Notes: generated by a model not told the origin, from the sequence alone. Numbered from the stretch's first letter, positions 35,077 to 44,846 are shown. The stretch: DNA of 64,000 nucleotides from Zetaproteobacteria bacterium CG1_02_55_237 (GCA_001871195.1 MNXA01000049.1:1-64000); one strand, 5' to 3'. Numbers and translations: made by a program.

Positions 35077-36408
35077 ATGAATTCCATTTCGCTCATCTAT
35101 AGTTACCCGATGAGTTTCGCTCTGCCCGACAATTATGCTGCGCGCATTCCACTCAATGATGAATTGCACGCGCACCCCTACGAGCCATTAACGCCACCTG
35201 AGCGCGTGGTGTCCATCGCCATGCTGGCCGACCAGCAACACAGCGAAGCAGAAGCATCCCACCTGCAGGCGCTTTGCGGGCATTTCGGCGAACCGGCGCC
35301 GACCGACCCAGAGCGCTGGCACATTGACCTCGGGAAGCTGCGGGTGAAGGTCGAGAACCATCAGGAATACACCCGCTACAAGTTTGTCCGCAAACTCGAT
35401 GTCGCTCCGCTGGAAGATCCCTACGGCGAGTCACCGCTTGCCCTGCTTCCCGAGGGCTGGCTGGCGGCTCTCCCCGGCAAAATGCTGGTGGCAATGGATA
35501 TCTGCGTCATGCCCTATCCTGAGGGGGCATCGCATCGCGGACTGCTCGATGAATTCAGCCCGCATTTCGACAAAACAACTCTGACGGCCTCACAGGTCGG
35601 GCGCAGCGCCAACCTTGCGATGACCGACTTCAGGGTTCGCGAGGATGGCATGACGCGCATGCTGATCTTCTCCAAGGCCAAATTGCCCTCGCAGATCGGC
35701 CGCCTCACCCACCGCCTTGTGGCAATGGAGACCTATCGCATGCTGGCTCTGCTCGCGCTGCCGGAGGCAAAGCGCCTTCTCACCGAATTGCCGCAGGCTG
35801 ATGCCAGACTGACCGAGCTGACACACGCTATTTCCGACGGCGGCGGTGCCGACGACGAAACCTTGATGCACCAGCTCACAACGCTCGCGGCCTTTGTCGA
35901 AAAGCTTGTTGCCACACACTACCGGCGCTTCTCCGCCACGCATGCCTATTTCGATTTGGTGTTTAAACGTCTGGACGAGCTTCACGAGCAACAGGTTGAG
36001 ACTGTTTCTTCCCTGGGCGGCATTCTTGGGCGAAGGCTCGAACCAGCACGAACCACCTGCGATGCTGTGTCACACTGGCTCGATCAACTGGCCAGCCGGG
36101 TGGGTAAGACGACCGGCTTGCTGGGCACGCGTATCGATGTGGAGCACGCCAAACAGAATCGGGAAATGTTGTCGGCCATGAACCGGCGTTTCCAGCTGCA
36201 ACTGCGCCTGCAGCAGGCCGCCGAGCTGCTGTCCATCGCAATCTTCACCTACTACACAGTCAACCTGCTGGACTATGTCGTACAGGAACTGGCCGTGCTT
36301 TCAGGTGCTCCGCTCGAATCACTGCTGGTCAAGGCTATTGCAGCCCCGCTACTGGCTCTTTCAGCCTACCTGTTCATCCGCAGACTAAGGTCCAAGCGGG
36401 AGATGTGA
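35077..36408 (+). CDS. DUF3422 family membrane-anchored protein
   Basis: A 443-residue protein of the DUF3422 family, recognised by PLNDELHAHPYEPLTPPERV near the start, the W-I-D-L strand and the long middle helices. Two hydrophobic segments near the C-terminus (about 380-402 and 412-434) anchor it in the membrane with a large N-terminal cytoplasmic part. The function is unknown. The start may instead be at 35110 (MSFALPDNY). It is inserted between cbbQ and cbbM on the opposite strand and converges on cbbM across a shared terminator. Confidence 0.85.
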   Translation: MNSISLIYSYPMSFALPDNYAARIPLNDELHAHPYEPLTPPERVVSIAMLADQQHSEAEASHLQALCGHFGEPAPTDPERWHIDLGKLRVKVENHQEYTRYKFVRKLDVAPLEDPYGESPLALLPEGWLAALPGKMLVAMDICVMPYPEGASHRGLLDEFSPHFDKTTLTASQVGRSANLAMTDFRVREDGMTRMLIFSKAKLPSQIGRLTHRLVAMETYRMLALLALPEAKRLLTELPQADARLTELTHAISDGGGADDETLMHQLTTLAAFVEKLVATHYRRFSATHAYFDLVFKRLDELHEQQVETVSSLGGILGRRLEPARTTCDAVSHWLDQLASRVGKTTGLLGTRIDVEHAKQNREMLSAMNRRFQLQLRLQQAAELLSIAIFTYYTVNLLDYVVQELAVLSGAPLESLLVKAIAAPLLALSAYLFIRRLRSKREM

Positions 36409-36442
36409 ATCCGGCCGCCTTCCTGCCGGAACCCGCAACGAA

Positions 36443-36474
36443 AAAGGCCCCCACTTGCGTGGGGGCCTTTTATT
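36443..36474. terminator. Bidirectional terminator between DUF3422 gene and cbbM
   Basis: The inverted repeat AAAGGCCCCCAC / GTGGGGGCCTTT (12 bp, TTGC loop) is flanked by A on the left and T on the right. It ends transcripts from both sides. Confidence 0.93.
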
Positions 36475-36502
36475 GCTTCGGTTTGAAAACCGAGCGCTCG
36501 TT

Positions 36503-37915
36503 TTACTTGTGAGCGCCGATCTTGTCGCGCCAGCCCGGGAAGATCTTGTCTGCATCTTTCGGGAAGGAATCGAATGCGCGGGCAAACTCTTTGTGAGTCT
36601 TGGCGAATTCGATCGGGTCGGCACCGGACTTCCAGCACTCATAAGCCTGATCCAGTGATTTACCGCCAGAAGCAGGGCTGTCGATGTGGCCGAAGGAGCC
36701 GCCACCGCATGTGTTGATGACGTTGCCATGACCCAGATTCTCGAAGAAGCCTGGCAGACGCAGTGCATTCATACCACCGGAGATGATCGGTGCAGTCGGC
36801 TTCATGCCATACCACTTCTGGTTGAAGTAGTGACCCATGCACTCATCACGCTCAAGCATGTAGGCCAGCACAGTTTCCTTGCCATGGCCTTCCATCTTGC
36901 CATAACCCATGGTGCCGGTGTGAATACCGGAAGCACCCTGCAAGCGTGAAAGCTTCATGTAGCACAGCGGATCCATACCCATCGGGGACTTGTAGGAGGT
37001 CACTGCGCCGTGGCCGGCACGGTGGAAATGCAGGAAGGTGTCCGGGAATGCACGACGTGCAGTGGTCACACCGGCAGGTCCGGTCACAAAGCCGTCGATC
37101 AGGAAGGCCACATGCTTCTCATTGCCGTACTTGGCGAATTCGCCGAGGATGTACTCGCCGCGGGCAATGCACTCACCATGGAAATCGGCAGTCGCATTGG
37201 CCGAGAACAGCTTGGCATTGCCGGTTTCCTGCTGTGCTTTGTCCATCATTTCCGCAACCTTCGGAATCACCACCTTCATCGGGCAGAACGGCTGATTGGC
37301 CTGCGGCTCATCGTTCTTGATGAAGTCGCCACCCAGCCAGAAATCAAGACAAGCCTTGGCAAACGGCTCAGGACGCAGGCCCAGCTTCGGCTTGATGATG
37401 GTGCCGGAGATGTAACCGCCATCCACTTCCGGACGACCAAGCACTTTCCACAGATCGGCAATACCGGCACTCGGGCCATCAAACTTCTTGATCATGCACT
37501 CAGGCACCATGAAGTCGAGCATACGCAGGCCTTCATGATCGCCCATGCCTTGGTTATTACCCAGAATCAGGGACCACATATGGGAAACATTGTAATGACC
37601 GTCGGTCAGGTTCGGATCAAACAGTTCAACCGGGTAAGCGACCTTCATCAAGCCGCCGCCTGTGACGCGGTCGTCACCAAATGCGGTTTCGTCGATGTCA
37701 TAGACCAGTGCGTCAACGCCACGGGTGAAATCATCGGTTGTGGACACTTCTACGTTTGTACCGGTTGAAGATTCAGCTGCAATGTGCGCTGCCACTTCCA
37801 GAAAACCATAGCCCTTGGCAGGTATCAGTTTATAAGCAACAAGCAGGTGCTTTCCGCCTGCGATCAAATCCGCTTCATTCAAGCTGAGATTTGCATAACG
37901 ATTCGATTGATCCAT
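36503..37915 (-). CDS. cbbM: Form II ribulose-1,5-bisphosphate carboxylase/oxygenase
   Basis: A 470-residue form II RuBisCO large subunit, active as dimers or higher oligomers without a small subunit. Catalytic residues are visible: Lys175 (GTIIKPKLG), carbamylated Lys200 with Mg ligands Asp202 and Glu203 (FIKNDEP), His298 (HFHRAGHG) and loop-6 Lys340 (GYGKMEG). The sequence is complete and all key residues are present. GGAGGG lies before the ATG. It is divergent from cbbR with CbbR-like sites between. Form II enzymes suit high CO2 and low O2, in keeping with a microaerophilic iron oxidiser. No form I genes are in the window. Confidence 0.98.
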   Translation of the reverse strand: MDQSNRYANLSLNEADLIAGGKHLLVAYKLIPAKGYGFLEVAAHIAAESSTGTNVEVSTTDDFTRGVDALVYDIDETAFGDDRVTGGGLMKVAYPVELFDPNLTDGHYNVSHMWSLILGNNQGMGDHEGLRMLDFMVPECMIKKFDGPSAGIADLWKVLGRPEVDGGYISGTIIKPKLGLRPEPFAKACLDFWLGGDFIKNDEPQANQPFCPMKVVIPKVAEMMDKAQQETGNAKLFSANATADFHGECIARGEYILGEFAKYGNEKHVAFLIDGFVTGPAGVTTARRAFPDTFLHFHRAGHGAVTSYKSPMGMDPLCYMKLSRLQGASGIHTGTMGYGKMEGHGKETVLAYMLERDECMGHYFNQKWYGMKPTAPIISGGMNALRLPGFFENLGHGNVINTCGGGSFGHIDSPASGGKSLDQAYECWKSGADPIEFAKTHKEFARAFDSFPKDADKIFPGWRDKIGAHK

Positions 37916-37984
37916 TTAGAATCCCTCCATTTGATTTTGTGAGTTGCAACCCAAAACTGGCTACCTCTCCTAGCGCGGTCAGAC

Positions 37985-38013
37985 ACTATAATGATGTCCA
38001 GCCACATTGGGAA
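37985..38013 (-). promoter_or_regulatory. Probable cbbM promoter
   Basis: On the minus strand, -35 TTCCCA (38008-38013) and -10 TATAGT (37985-37990) are separated by 17 bases. The good -10 and poor -35 fit a promoter that needs an activator. The transcript would start near 37978. Confidence 0.55.
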
Positions 38014-38031
38014 GTCTATTTCGGCCTTCCA

Positions 38032-38079
38032 TAATGTAAAATCAAAGCTTATGATGCATTGTATAAATTTTACTTATAC
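38032..38079. promoter_or_regulatory. Probable CbbR binding sites
   Basis: Two TNA-N7-TNA motifs, the usual CbbR half-site pattern, occur at 38032-38044 (TAA-N7-TCA) and 38064-38076 (TAA-N7-TTA). The second sits in the perfect inverted repeat GTATAA-N7-TTATAC (38061-38079). They lie 32 bases apart, about three helical turns, and at roughly -60 and -92 from the predicted cbbM start. The second also ends 9 bases before the cbbR start codon, which would allow autoregulation. The motif is short and AT-rich, so chance matches are possible. Confidence 0.6.
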
Positions 38080-38088
38080 GGGGTCTTT

Positions 38089-39000
38089 ATGCACATCACC
38101 CTCAAGCAATTGAAGATATTCGAGACCGTTGCCGAGCAGCAAAGCTACACCGAAGCAGCCAAGGTATTGTACCTGACCCAACCTGCAGTTTCCATGCAAA
38201 TCAAGCAACTCGAAGAGCAAACCGGCCTGCCTTTGTTCGACCGCAGTGGCAAGCAAATCACCCTGACCGTGGCCGGCGAGGAGTTGCGCCATCATGCGCG
38301 TCTGGTCCATCAGCAAATCAGGGATGCACAACAGGCCATGGAAGAGATGCGTGGACTCAAACGCGGTCGACTGCATCTGACCATGGCCTCCACGGCCAAT
38401 TACTTTGCCCCCCGCTTGCTGGCTACCTTCTGTGAGCGCTACCCCGATGTGCAGGTCAGCCTGAAGGTCGCCAACCGCGACGGCCTGCTGCAGGCCCTGG
38501 AAGACAACACCACCGATCTTGTCATCATGGGTAAGCCACCAGCCGACATGGCTGTCGAGAGCGAGATGTTCATGGATAACCCTCTGGTCATCATCGCGCC
38601 ACCTAGCCATGTGCTGACCGGGCAAGGCCGGATTCCACTGAGTGAGCTTGCTGCCCACCCTTTCATCGTCCGCGAACGCGGCTCCGGCACACGGGCTTCC
38701 CTTGAGCGCTTTCTTGCCCGTCACGATATTGAACGTCCCCGTGGTATGGAAATGAACTCATCGGAGGCCATCAAGCAGGCCGTAGAGGCAGGGCTCGGCC
38801 TTGGCGTCGTTTCTCTGGATACAGTGGAAATGGAATTGGCGCTGAATCGGCTGGTCATTCTCGATGTCGAGGACTTTCCCATCATGCGCCACTGGCGGCT
38901 TGTCTACCGGCGCGATAAACGATTCTCTGCCATTGCTCAGGCCTTTCACGATTATGTTGTTGGTGAAGCCAACACCCTTATCCATCCGGAGGCTGTATAG
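38089..39000 (+). CDS. cbbR: LysR-type regulator of RuBisCO
   Basis: A 303-residue LTTR. The N-terminal winged helix (1-60) has TEAAKVLYLTQPAVSMQIKQ, and the C-terminal ~210 residues form the effector-binding fold. The divergent position next to cbbM and the family-typical N-terminus HITLKQLKIFETVAEQQS identify it as CbbR. Known members sense metabolites such as RuBP, PEP or NADPH. The start at 38089 gives the normal N-terminus; the frame to 38059 would run through the operator. Confidence 0.94.
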   Translation: MHITLKQLKIFETVAEQQSYTEAAKVLYLTQPAVSMQIKQLEEQTGLPLFDRSGKQITLTVAGEELRHHARLVHQQIRDAQQAMEEMRGLKRGRLHLTMASTANYFAPRLLATFCERYPDVQVSLKVANRDGLLQALEDNTTDLVIMGKPPADMAVESEMFMDNPLVIIAPPSHVLTGQGRIPLSELAAHPFIVRERGSGTRASLERFLARHDIERPRGMEMNSSEAIKQAVEAGLGLGVVSLDTVEMELALNRLVILDVEDFPIMRHWRLVYRRDKRFSAIAQAFHDYVVGEANTLIHPEAV

Positions 39001-39033
39001 GAACCATCAACCGAGGCAAGGCACGCGGACCGG

Positions 39034-39762
39034 CTATTTCTCTTTATCCATCCCTGTCGGCAAGGTCTGGCTTAAGGCAACAACAGCCGCAGGCAAGACA
39101 AGGAGATTGACCACAGGCAGCAACATCAAGCCCATGGCCGAACCGCCGAAGCCCAGCCAGAAAAAACGCGCCTCGGTTAAGGCCGCCTTGCGACGGGAAT
39201 AATCCCAGGCACGCCTGGTGGCCGGCACATCAAGCAATTCAAAATTAAGAAAGCGAATGCCGGCATAGCCCCAGATTAACATGGCTGCCACCTGCCCGAC
39301 CAGCGGCACCCAGATCACGGCCAGTGCCAAAAGACCCATCAGCAGCAGACCCACAAGCGGGCGAACGGCATTGCTCAGGCTGTGCATGACCGGACGCAAC
39401 CAGCCACCCTCGGGATCAGGCAAGACTCTGCCCAGATGCAGGCCTTCGGCACGCACGGCAAGCACTTCCAGCCAGGGAGCCACGGCAACAGAACCGAGCA
39501 CTGTAAAACTGACCGCACCGGTAAACAGGGCGAGCAGAACAACTAGGAGCCAGACAAACCAGCTCAATATCTGCCAGTACCAGGCATCGCCAACAGGCAG
39601 CCAAAGACCGGCCAGATACTCGGCCAATCCATACACACCGAAGCTCACAGCCAGCATCAGCACAAAAAGCATCAACACGATGCGCCATAGAATACTGCGC
39701 AGCACTTGCTCAGTGAGCAGCTTGCTAAAGCCACTGAGCAGGCTTGTTACACCCTTAAACAT
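39034..39762 (-). CDS. EI24/CysZ-like membrane protein
   Basis: A 242-residue inner-membrane protein with about four long helices (residues 25-50, 65-95, 135-165, 195-225) and a short amphipathic N-terminus MFKGVTSLLSGFSKLL. The FLNFELLDVPATRRAWDYSR segment near 175-195 is typical of the EI24 family, which includes the sulfate transporter CysZ. No cysteine-synthesis genes are beside it, so sulfate transport is only a possibility. Its ATG lies two bases after the stop of the small upstream gene. Confidence 0.8.
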   Translation of the reverse strand: MFKGVTSLLSGFSKLLTEQVLRSILWRIVLMLFVLMLAVSFGVYGLAEYLAGLWLPVGDAWYWQILSWFVWLLVVLLALFTGAVSFTVLGSVAVAPWLEVLAVRAEGLHLGRVLPDPEGGWLRPVMHSLSNAVRPLVGLLLMGLLALAVIWVPLVGQVAAMLIWGYAGIRFLNFELLDVPATRRAWDYSRRKAALTEARFFWLGFGGSAMGLMLLPVVNLLVLPAAVVALSQTLPTGMDKEK

Positions 39763-39764
39763 CC

Positions 39765-39974
39765 CTAATCTCCCAAACCAAGATCGCACACGACCTGACG
39801 CGCCATATCAAGATCGAGCGCATCAACAAAAACGCGCATATCCATGATGTCGGGCAGCGGCATCAGGGCATGCATACCGGCATTATCAACCCGGTAATTA
39901 ATCCCGAGATCATCCAGCGCATCGCCCAGAGCCTGCAGGCTGATGGCATCGTTTAAGCGGATAAGCATTTGCAT
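39765..39974 (-). CDS. Small DUF2007-like protein
   Basis: A 69-residue acidic protein: MQMLIRLNDAISLQALGDAL, then INYRVDNAGMHALMPLPDIM and a final helix. The beta-alpha-beta layout resembles putative signal-transducing DUF2007 proteins, but the match is weak. It is cotranscribed with the EI24 gene (two-base gap). Confidence 0.6.
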   Translation of the reverse strand: MQMLIRLNDAISLQALGDALDDLGINYRVDNAGMHALMPLPDIMDMRVFVDALDLDMARQVVCDLGLGD

Positions 39975-40123
39975 GCAGCAAGCCTAACGTGGATATTGCG
40001 GTAAAACCATGCAAGGACAACGAAAAACTGCAAACACGGCATGAAGGATGATGCCAATCACAGGCTTTCCATAGAAAATCGCAGCAGCATCCGCCCGGCA
40101 TGATTTTAATCAAGGAGACCGAC

Positions 40124-41059
40124 ATGACCTCAACAAATGAAATGAGCCCCTACAGCCGTAAGATTCTTATACGCATGCTCATCGCTCTGATCCTGTCCGC
40201 CATTCTCCTGCTGCTTAATTACGATCTCCTGAGCACTATCTACCTGAGCAATCAGCTGACCCATGTCGGCATCATCATCAATGGCGGCATCTTTGCCCTG
40301 TTTATTGCCGGCATGGTCAAGATGGCCCTGGGGCTGGCCTATTACGCGAAAGAGGAACAGGCGCTGCGCACCTTTGTCGAGTGTCTGGATGATGGCAACA
40401 ATGATCCGGCCGCTGACATTGCCTCCGACAGCGTTATCGCCCGGCGCTACACCACCATGCAGCGCCTGTTCAACCACAACACCCCTATCAACCACAGCGC
40501 CATGGCCGCCTCCCTGCTGGCCAGAGAAAGCACTCGCGGCGGCACACCGCGCTTCATCAACAACATCCTGATTCTCGGTGGCGTCTTCGGCACCATCGTA
40601 TCCCTGTCCATTGCTCTGGTCGGCGCCTCCGACATGCTGCAAAACGCCATCAGCTCCAGCGGCATGGGCATGGTGATTCATGGCATGTCGACGGCACTGG
40701 CCACCACCATCACCGCCATCCTGTGCTACATGCTGCACGGCTATTTCTTCAATGCCTTCGGCGATGTACAAACCAACTTTCTCGGCAGTATTGAGGAAGT
40801 GACTTCTATCCGGCTGATGCCGATGTTCCAGATCGAGCAGAAAACCATCGACTACCGCATTGCCGATCTGCTCAAGGCCATGGCTGAGATGATTCGCCGC
40901 ATCGATGATGGCCAAGGCGGTGTATTGAGTATCACCGAACGCCTGGAGGTCTTACTGGACAGGCTGGAGAACGAACACAGCGATGTGAAATCAGATCTGG
41001 GTGACATCCGCAAACTGCTGCGCGATGGCTTCCGCCTGCCTGGAGAAGAAATCTCGTGA
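40124..41059 (+). CDS. MotA/TolQ/ExbB-like proton channel protein
   Basis: A 311-residue inner-membrane protein. TM1 and TM2 lie at about 15-33 and 42-65, followed by a ~75-residue cytoplasmic part. TM3 is at about 147-170 (ILILGGVFGTIVSLSIALVG) and TM4 at about 187-213. The last ~80 residues form a helical cytoplasmic tail (LLKAMAEMIRRID). The arrangement and the GxxGTxxxL motif in TM3 are those of MotA/TolQ/ExbB. AAGGAG lies before the ATG. The next gene, a MotB-like protein, starts in a four-base overlap. It is not flagellar MotA or TolQ, whose usual neighbours are absent. Confidence 0.8.
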   Translation: MTSTNEMSPYSRKILIRMLIALILSAILLLLNYDLLSTIYLSNQLTHVGIIINGGIFALFIAGMVKMALGLAYYAKEEQALRTFVECLDDGNNDPAADIASDSVIARRYTTMQRLFNHNTPINHSAMAASLLARESTRGGTPRFINNILILGGVFGTIVSLSIALVGASDMLQNAISSSGMGMVIHGMSTALATTITAILCYMLHGYFFNAFGDVQTNFLGSIEEVTSIRLMPMFQIEQKTIDYRIADLLKAMAEMIRRIDDGQGGVLSITERLEVLLDRLENEHSDVKSDLGDIRKLLRDGFRLPGEEIS

Positions 41060-41928
41060 GCCAGCACTTTACCGACCTGCGACTGAATACACGCAGCGGC
41101 AGCAACGAGGAGTCTTTCTGGCCCTCGTTCACCGATATCATGACCGTGGTGGTGATGATCTTTCTCATCGCCATGCTGGTACTGCTACTTAATAACATGG
41201 ATCTGGTACAGCGCCTGCAAGCCACGCTGGCTGCCGAGCGCGCCGCCAGCGAACAGGTTGCCAGCACATCTTCACAAAACCGCGATCTGCAGGATCAACT
41301 GCTACGCACCCAGACACAGGTCGATATGTTGCGCATGCAACTGATGGATATGGGTGAGGAACGTGACCATCTGACTGCTCAACTGGCACAAAGCCAGTCG
41401 GATGCGGAACAGTCGCGCAGCGCATTGCAGCAGTCGCAGGATGAACTGGCACAGGAACGCACGAAGCGGGGCAATCTTGAAACGCAACTTGCCCAGACCG
41501 CCCAACAGCTGGCCGAACTCGACAACAAACACACCCAACAGCAGGAACGCATTCGCATACTGGAAACGGAGCGGCAACAGGCAAGCAATCAGCTGGCTGC
41601 ATTGCAGGGCGACTTCGCCACTTTGAAGGTTAAATACGACAAGCTTGTACAGCCGGCACGCAGTGCTCTGGGTAAATATGTCGTCAATGTCCGCATCATG
41701 CGTCAGGACGGCGAAATCGAGCGCTTTGTGCAAAGCCCTGAGCAGGATCAGTTTGTCGCCGTCTCTGAGACCGGCATGTACAGCATGCTGGATAAGCTGC
41801 ATGCCGCTCATCAAGACGATATGTATGTACGCATCATCTTCCCGGATGATTCCGGCCTGTCCTACAGCGAGGCATGGAAAATGACCGAAGCGCTGCTCAG
41901 GAAATATGATTACTATTATCGTGAGTAG
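41056..41928 (+). CDS. MotB/TolR-like protein with long coiled coil
   Basis: A 290-residue partner of the channel protein. A short cytoplasmic N-terminus leads into one membrane helix (FTDIMTVVVMIFLIAMLVLL, about 25-46) preceded by Asp27, in the place of the proton-accepting Asp of MotB. A periplasmic coiled coil rich in Gln and Glu fills residues 52-205. The C-terminal ~80 residues (VNVRIMRQDGEIERF onward) are not the OmpA peptidoglycan-binding domain of MotB or PAL. The start codon is GTG, overlapping the previous stop as GTGA. Together they should form a proton-driven membrane motor of unknown output. Confidence 0.78.
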   Translation: MSQHFTDLRLNTRSGSNEESFWPSFTDIMTVVVMIFLIAMLVLLLNNMDLVQRLQATLAAERAASEQVASTSSQNRDLQDQLLRTQTQVDMLRMQLMDMGEERDHLTAQLAQSQSDAEQSRSALQQSQDELAQERTKRGNLETQLAQTAQQLAELDNKHTQQQERIRILETERQQASNQLAALQGDFATLKVKYDKLVQPARSALGKYVVNVRIMRQDGEIERFVQSPEQDQFVAVSETGMYSMLDKLHAAHQDDMYVRIIFPDDSGLSYSEAWKMTEALLRKYDYYYRE

Positions 41929-41953
41929 GGCCTGTTAACATTTATGTTAACAG
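41926..41953. repeat. 15-bp repeat copy 2 with 9-bp hairpin
   Basis: TAGGGCCTGTTAACA (41926-41940, its TAG being the stop codon of the MotB-like gene) repeats 3197-3211. Here it is extended to a hairpin of arms CTGTTAACA and TGTTAACAG around TTTA (41932-41953). There is no T-run, so it is a weak terminator at best, or an operator for tldD. Confidence 0.6.
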
Positions 41954-41999
41954 AGACCCTGACTTGACAGCGGCGGTGACAAATGAACGATTGCGCGCC

Positions 42000-43442
42000 A
42001 TGAAGTCAGCAGTCCACCCCTCCCCCACAATCAGTTCAAATATAAGCATCGCCGACAGCACCCTGTCGGACATGCTGCATGCCATGACCCCGGCCGGCGC
42101 CGATGATGCCGATCTGTATGTGCAGTATTCCGAAAGCGAATCACTGGCGCTGGAGGAAGGACGTGTGAAACACGTTTCCTCAAGCACGCATCAGGGCATC
42201 GGGGCACGCGTTATCAAGGGCGAAGCCTCGGGCCATGCCTATACCGACAGTCTGGAGCCATCCGCCCTGATGGATGCAGCCCGCGCAGCGCGCAGCATTG
42301 CCGCCGAATCAGGTTCACGTGCCCCCGTGGCTGTGCATGCAACAGAAAAAAGACATGCCCTTTATCTGCCGCAGAATCCGGCCGCAGCAGCACCGATGCC
42401 CGAGCGAAAAGCGCTGCTTGAGCGACTGGACGGCTTTGCCCGCAAACTGGATCCACGCGTCAAACAGGTGTTTGCCAACGTTTCCTCATCCTTTTCCGAT
42501 ATCCGTATCGTGCGCATGGATGGTGCCGAGCTGCACGATGTACGGCCACTGGTACGTCTTAATATCTCTGTAGTCGTCGAGCAGGACGGACGACGCGAAA
42601 CCGGCTCGGCCGGCGGTGGCGGACGATTCGGCCTGGAGCGCATGCTGGTGGGGGAAGAGCCGGAGCGTCTGGCCCGCGAGGCCGTCCGTCTGGCCCTGCT
42701 CAATCTGGATGCGATTGCTGCACCGGCTGGCCCCATGCCTGTGGTACTTGGCCCCGGCTGGCCCGGCATTCTGCTGCATGAGGCCATCGGCCACGGGCTT
42801 GAGGGTGATTTCAACCGCAAGGGAACAAGCGCCTTCGCCGGCCGCATAGGCCAGCAGGTGGCAGCGCGTGGCGTCACGGTTGTCGATGACGGCACCATCA
42901 GCGAACGACGTGGATCGCTCAACGTCGATGACGAGGGAACGCCCACCGAGCGCACGGTACTGATCGAAGACGGCATCCTCACCGGCTACCTGCAGGACCG
43001 GCAGAACGCCCGCCTGATGGGCATGCAGCCCACCGGCAATGGCAGACGCGAATCCTATGCCCACCCTGTGCTGCCGCGCATGACCAACACCTTCATGCTG
43101 GCTGGCTCGGATTCTCCCGACGATATCCTGGCCTCACTGAAGCATGGCATTTATGCGGTCAACTTCGGTGGCGGCCAGGTGGATATCACCTCCGGTAAAT
43201 TTGTCTTCACCACCTCCGAGGCCTATCTGGTCGAGAACGGCAAGATCAAGGCGCCCGTCAAGGGCGCCACACTGATCGGCGACGGACCGAGTGTACTGAC
43301 CCGTGTTTCGATGATCGGCAACGATCTTGAGCTCGATCCCGGTGTCGGCACCTGCGGCAAGGACGGGCAGAGCGTTCCGGTCGGCGTGGGTCTTCCCACC
43401 CTGCGCATCGACGAGATGATCATCGGAGGCTCCGAGGCATGA
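42000..43442 (+). CDS. tldD: TldD metalloprotease subunit
   Basis: A 480-residue protein. The zinc motif HEAIGH is at 260-265 (LLHEAIGHGLEGD). With TldE/PmbA it forms a heterodimer that degrades unfolded peptides, matures microcin B17 and participates in CcdA turnover. The start at 42000 gives the usual length; TTG at 41964 or GTG at 41976 would lengthen it. It overlaps pmbA by four bases (ATGA). Confidence 0.93.
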   Translation: MKSAVHPSPTISSNISIADSTLSDMLHAMTPAGADDADLYVQYSESESLALEEGRVKHVSSSTHQGIGARVIKGEASGHAYTDSLEPSALMDAARAARSIAAESGSRAPVAVHATEKRHALYLPQNPAAAAPMPERKALLERLDGFARKLDPRVKQVFANVSSSFSDIRIVRMDGAELHDVRPLVRLNISVVVEQDGRRETGSAGGGGRFGLERMLVGEEPERLAREAVRLALLNLDAIAAPAGPMPVVLGPGWPGILLHEAIGHGLEGDFNRKGTSAFAGRIGQQVAARGVTVVDDGTISERRGSLNVDDEGTPTERTVLIEDGILTGYLQDRQNARLMGMQPTGNGRRESYAHPVLPRMTNTFMLAGSDSPDDILASLKHGIYAVNFGGGQVDITSGKFVFTTSEAYLVENGKIKAPVKGATLIGDGPSVLTRVSMIGNDLELDPGVGTCGKDGQSVPVGVGLPTLRIDEMIIGGSEA

Positions 43443-44821
43443 GCGATTTAAAAGACATCTCCGCGCAGCTCGTTGAGCTGGCCGGCAAGGCCGGAGCACA
43501 CAGCGCCGATGCACTGAGCATTGCCGACACCAGCGATTCGATCCGCGTGCGTCACGGCAGGATCGAATCGGTGGAGCACGAAGATTCGCGCGGCATCGGT
43601 CTGCGCGCCTTTGTCGAGAAACAGGGCACAAACGGAAAGGAACTGGCCTTTGCCAGCGCCTCCACCTCCGATGTCTCGGCCAGCGGACTGACCCGGCTTG
43701 TCGAGCAGGTGATGGCCATGGCACAGATATCCGAGGCCGATCCGGACGCTGTGCCGCCACTCGGCGCGGAGCACCCGGACGCCATACAACTGGCCGACTG
43801 GCAGAAGCGGCATGCCTGCACGGAACCGGCCTGGCAGATCGATGCGGCAAAAGATGCGGCACTGGCCTGTGAGGCGGCAGCGCTTGAACATTCATCGCTT
43901 ATCAGCAACAGCGAAGGCGCGGAATCCGGTTTTGGCAGGGTGCGCGTCGCCTATGCTTCAAGCGACGGCTTTGCTGCCAGCTACGAAAAGACATCGGCGG
44001 CATTAAGCGTTTCAGTGATTGCCGGGAAAGACGATGGCATGCAGCGCGACTACGACTGGGATCGCCAGCTCACCGGCATTGCCTTGCGCCAGCCTGAGGA
44101 TATTGGCCGCGAAGCGGCCGAACGCACCTTGCGCAGGCTCGGCGCCAGCGGCATGAGCAGCGGCAGTATGCCCGTGATTTTCGAGCCGCGTGTTACCACT
44201 TCCATCATCGGCCATCTGACATCTGCTGCGAATGGCCGGGCTGTGCTGCAACAGCGCTCCTTCCTCGGCGAGTCTGTGGGTCAGGCCATCTTCCCGGATT
44301 TCATCACCATCACCGATGACCCCGATCATCCACAGGGCCTGGGCAACCGCCTGTTTGACGGCGAGGGTAGTCGCTGCAAGCGCCTGCAGCTCATAGAAAA
44401 AGGCCGGCTAACCGCCTTCCTGACCGACCGCTATGCGGCCGGCCGTCTGAAGACAATTCCTGGCGGCCATGCCAGGCGAGGCCTTACCGGCGATATCGGT
44501 ATCGGCTGCTCCAATCTTATCCTGCAACCGGGCAAGCTGACCCAGGAGGCTCTGCTGCGCGATATCGGCAACGGCCTGCTGATCTGCGAGCTTATCGGTT
44601 TCGGGGTGAACGGGGTTACAGGCGATTATTCGCGCGGGGCTTCCGGCTTCCTTGTCGAGGATGGTAAGATTACGCGGCCGGTTCAGGAAATCACCATTGC
44701 CGGCAACCTGAAGGATATGTTCCAGCATGTCCGTCATGTCGGAAGTGATCTGACATGGTTCGGCTCCATGGCCGTACCCAGCATCGCCATCGATGGCCTG
44801 ACTGTTGCCGGACAGGGATAA
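43439..44821 (+). CDS. pmbA: PmbA/TldE, TldD partner
   Basis: A 460-residue homologue of TldD without the HExxxH motif, as expected for TldE/PmbA. The N-terminal ~190 residues match the substrate-clamping domain, and the C-terminal end [19 protein letters not shown] is characteristic. It is translationally coupled to tldD. The product forms the second half of the protease chamber. Confidence 0.93.
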   Translation: MSDLKDISAQLVELAGKAGAHSADALSIADTSDSIRVRHGRIESVEHEDSRGIGLRAFVEKQGTNGKELAFASASTSDVSASGLTRLVEQVMAMAQISEADPDAVPPLGAEHPDAIQLADWQKRHACTEPAWQIDAAKDAALACEAAALEHSSLISNSEGAESGFGRVRVAYASSDGFAASYEKTSAALSVSVIAGKDDGMQRDYDWDRQLTGIALRQPEDIGREAAERTLRRLGASGMSSGSMPVIFEPRVTTSIIGHLTSAANGRAVLQQRSFLGESVGQAIFPDFITITDDPDHPQGLGNRLFDGEGSRCKRLQLIEKGRLTAFLTDRYAAGRLKTIPGGHARRGLTGDIGIGCSNLILQPGKLTQEALLRDIGNGLLICELIGFGVNGVTGDYSRGASGFLVEDGKITRPVQEITIAGNLKDMFQHVRHVGSDLTWFGSMAVPSIAIDGLTVAGQG

Positions 44822-44846
44822 GAGAAAACCAAGAAAGGAAGATGAT

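Noticed and set aside
40124-41928. Zorya anti-phage system (ZorA/ZorB)
   Set aside because: The MotA/MotB-like pair is present, but the OmpA-like domain of ZorB, a long ZorA tail and any ZorC, ZorD or ZorE are absent; housekeeping genes follow.
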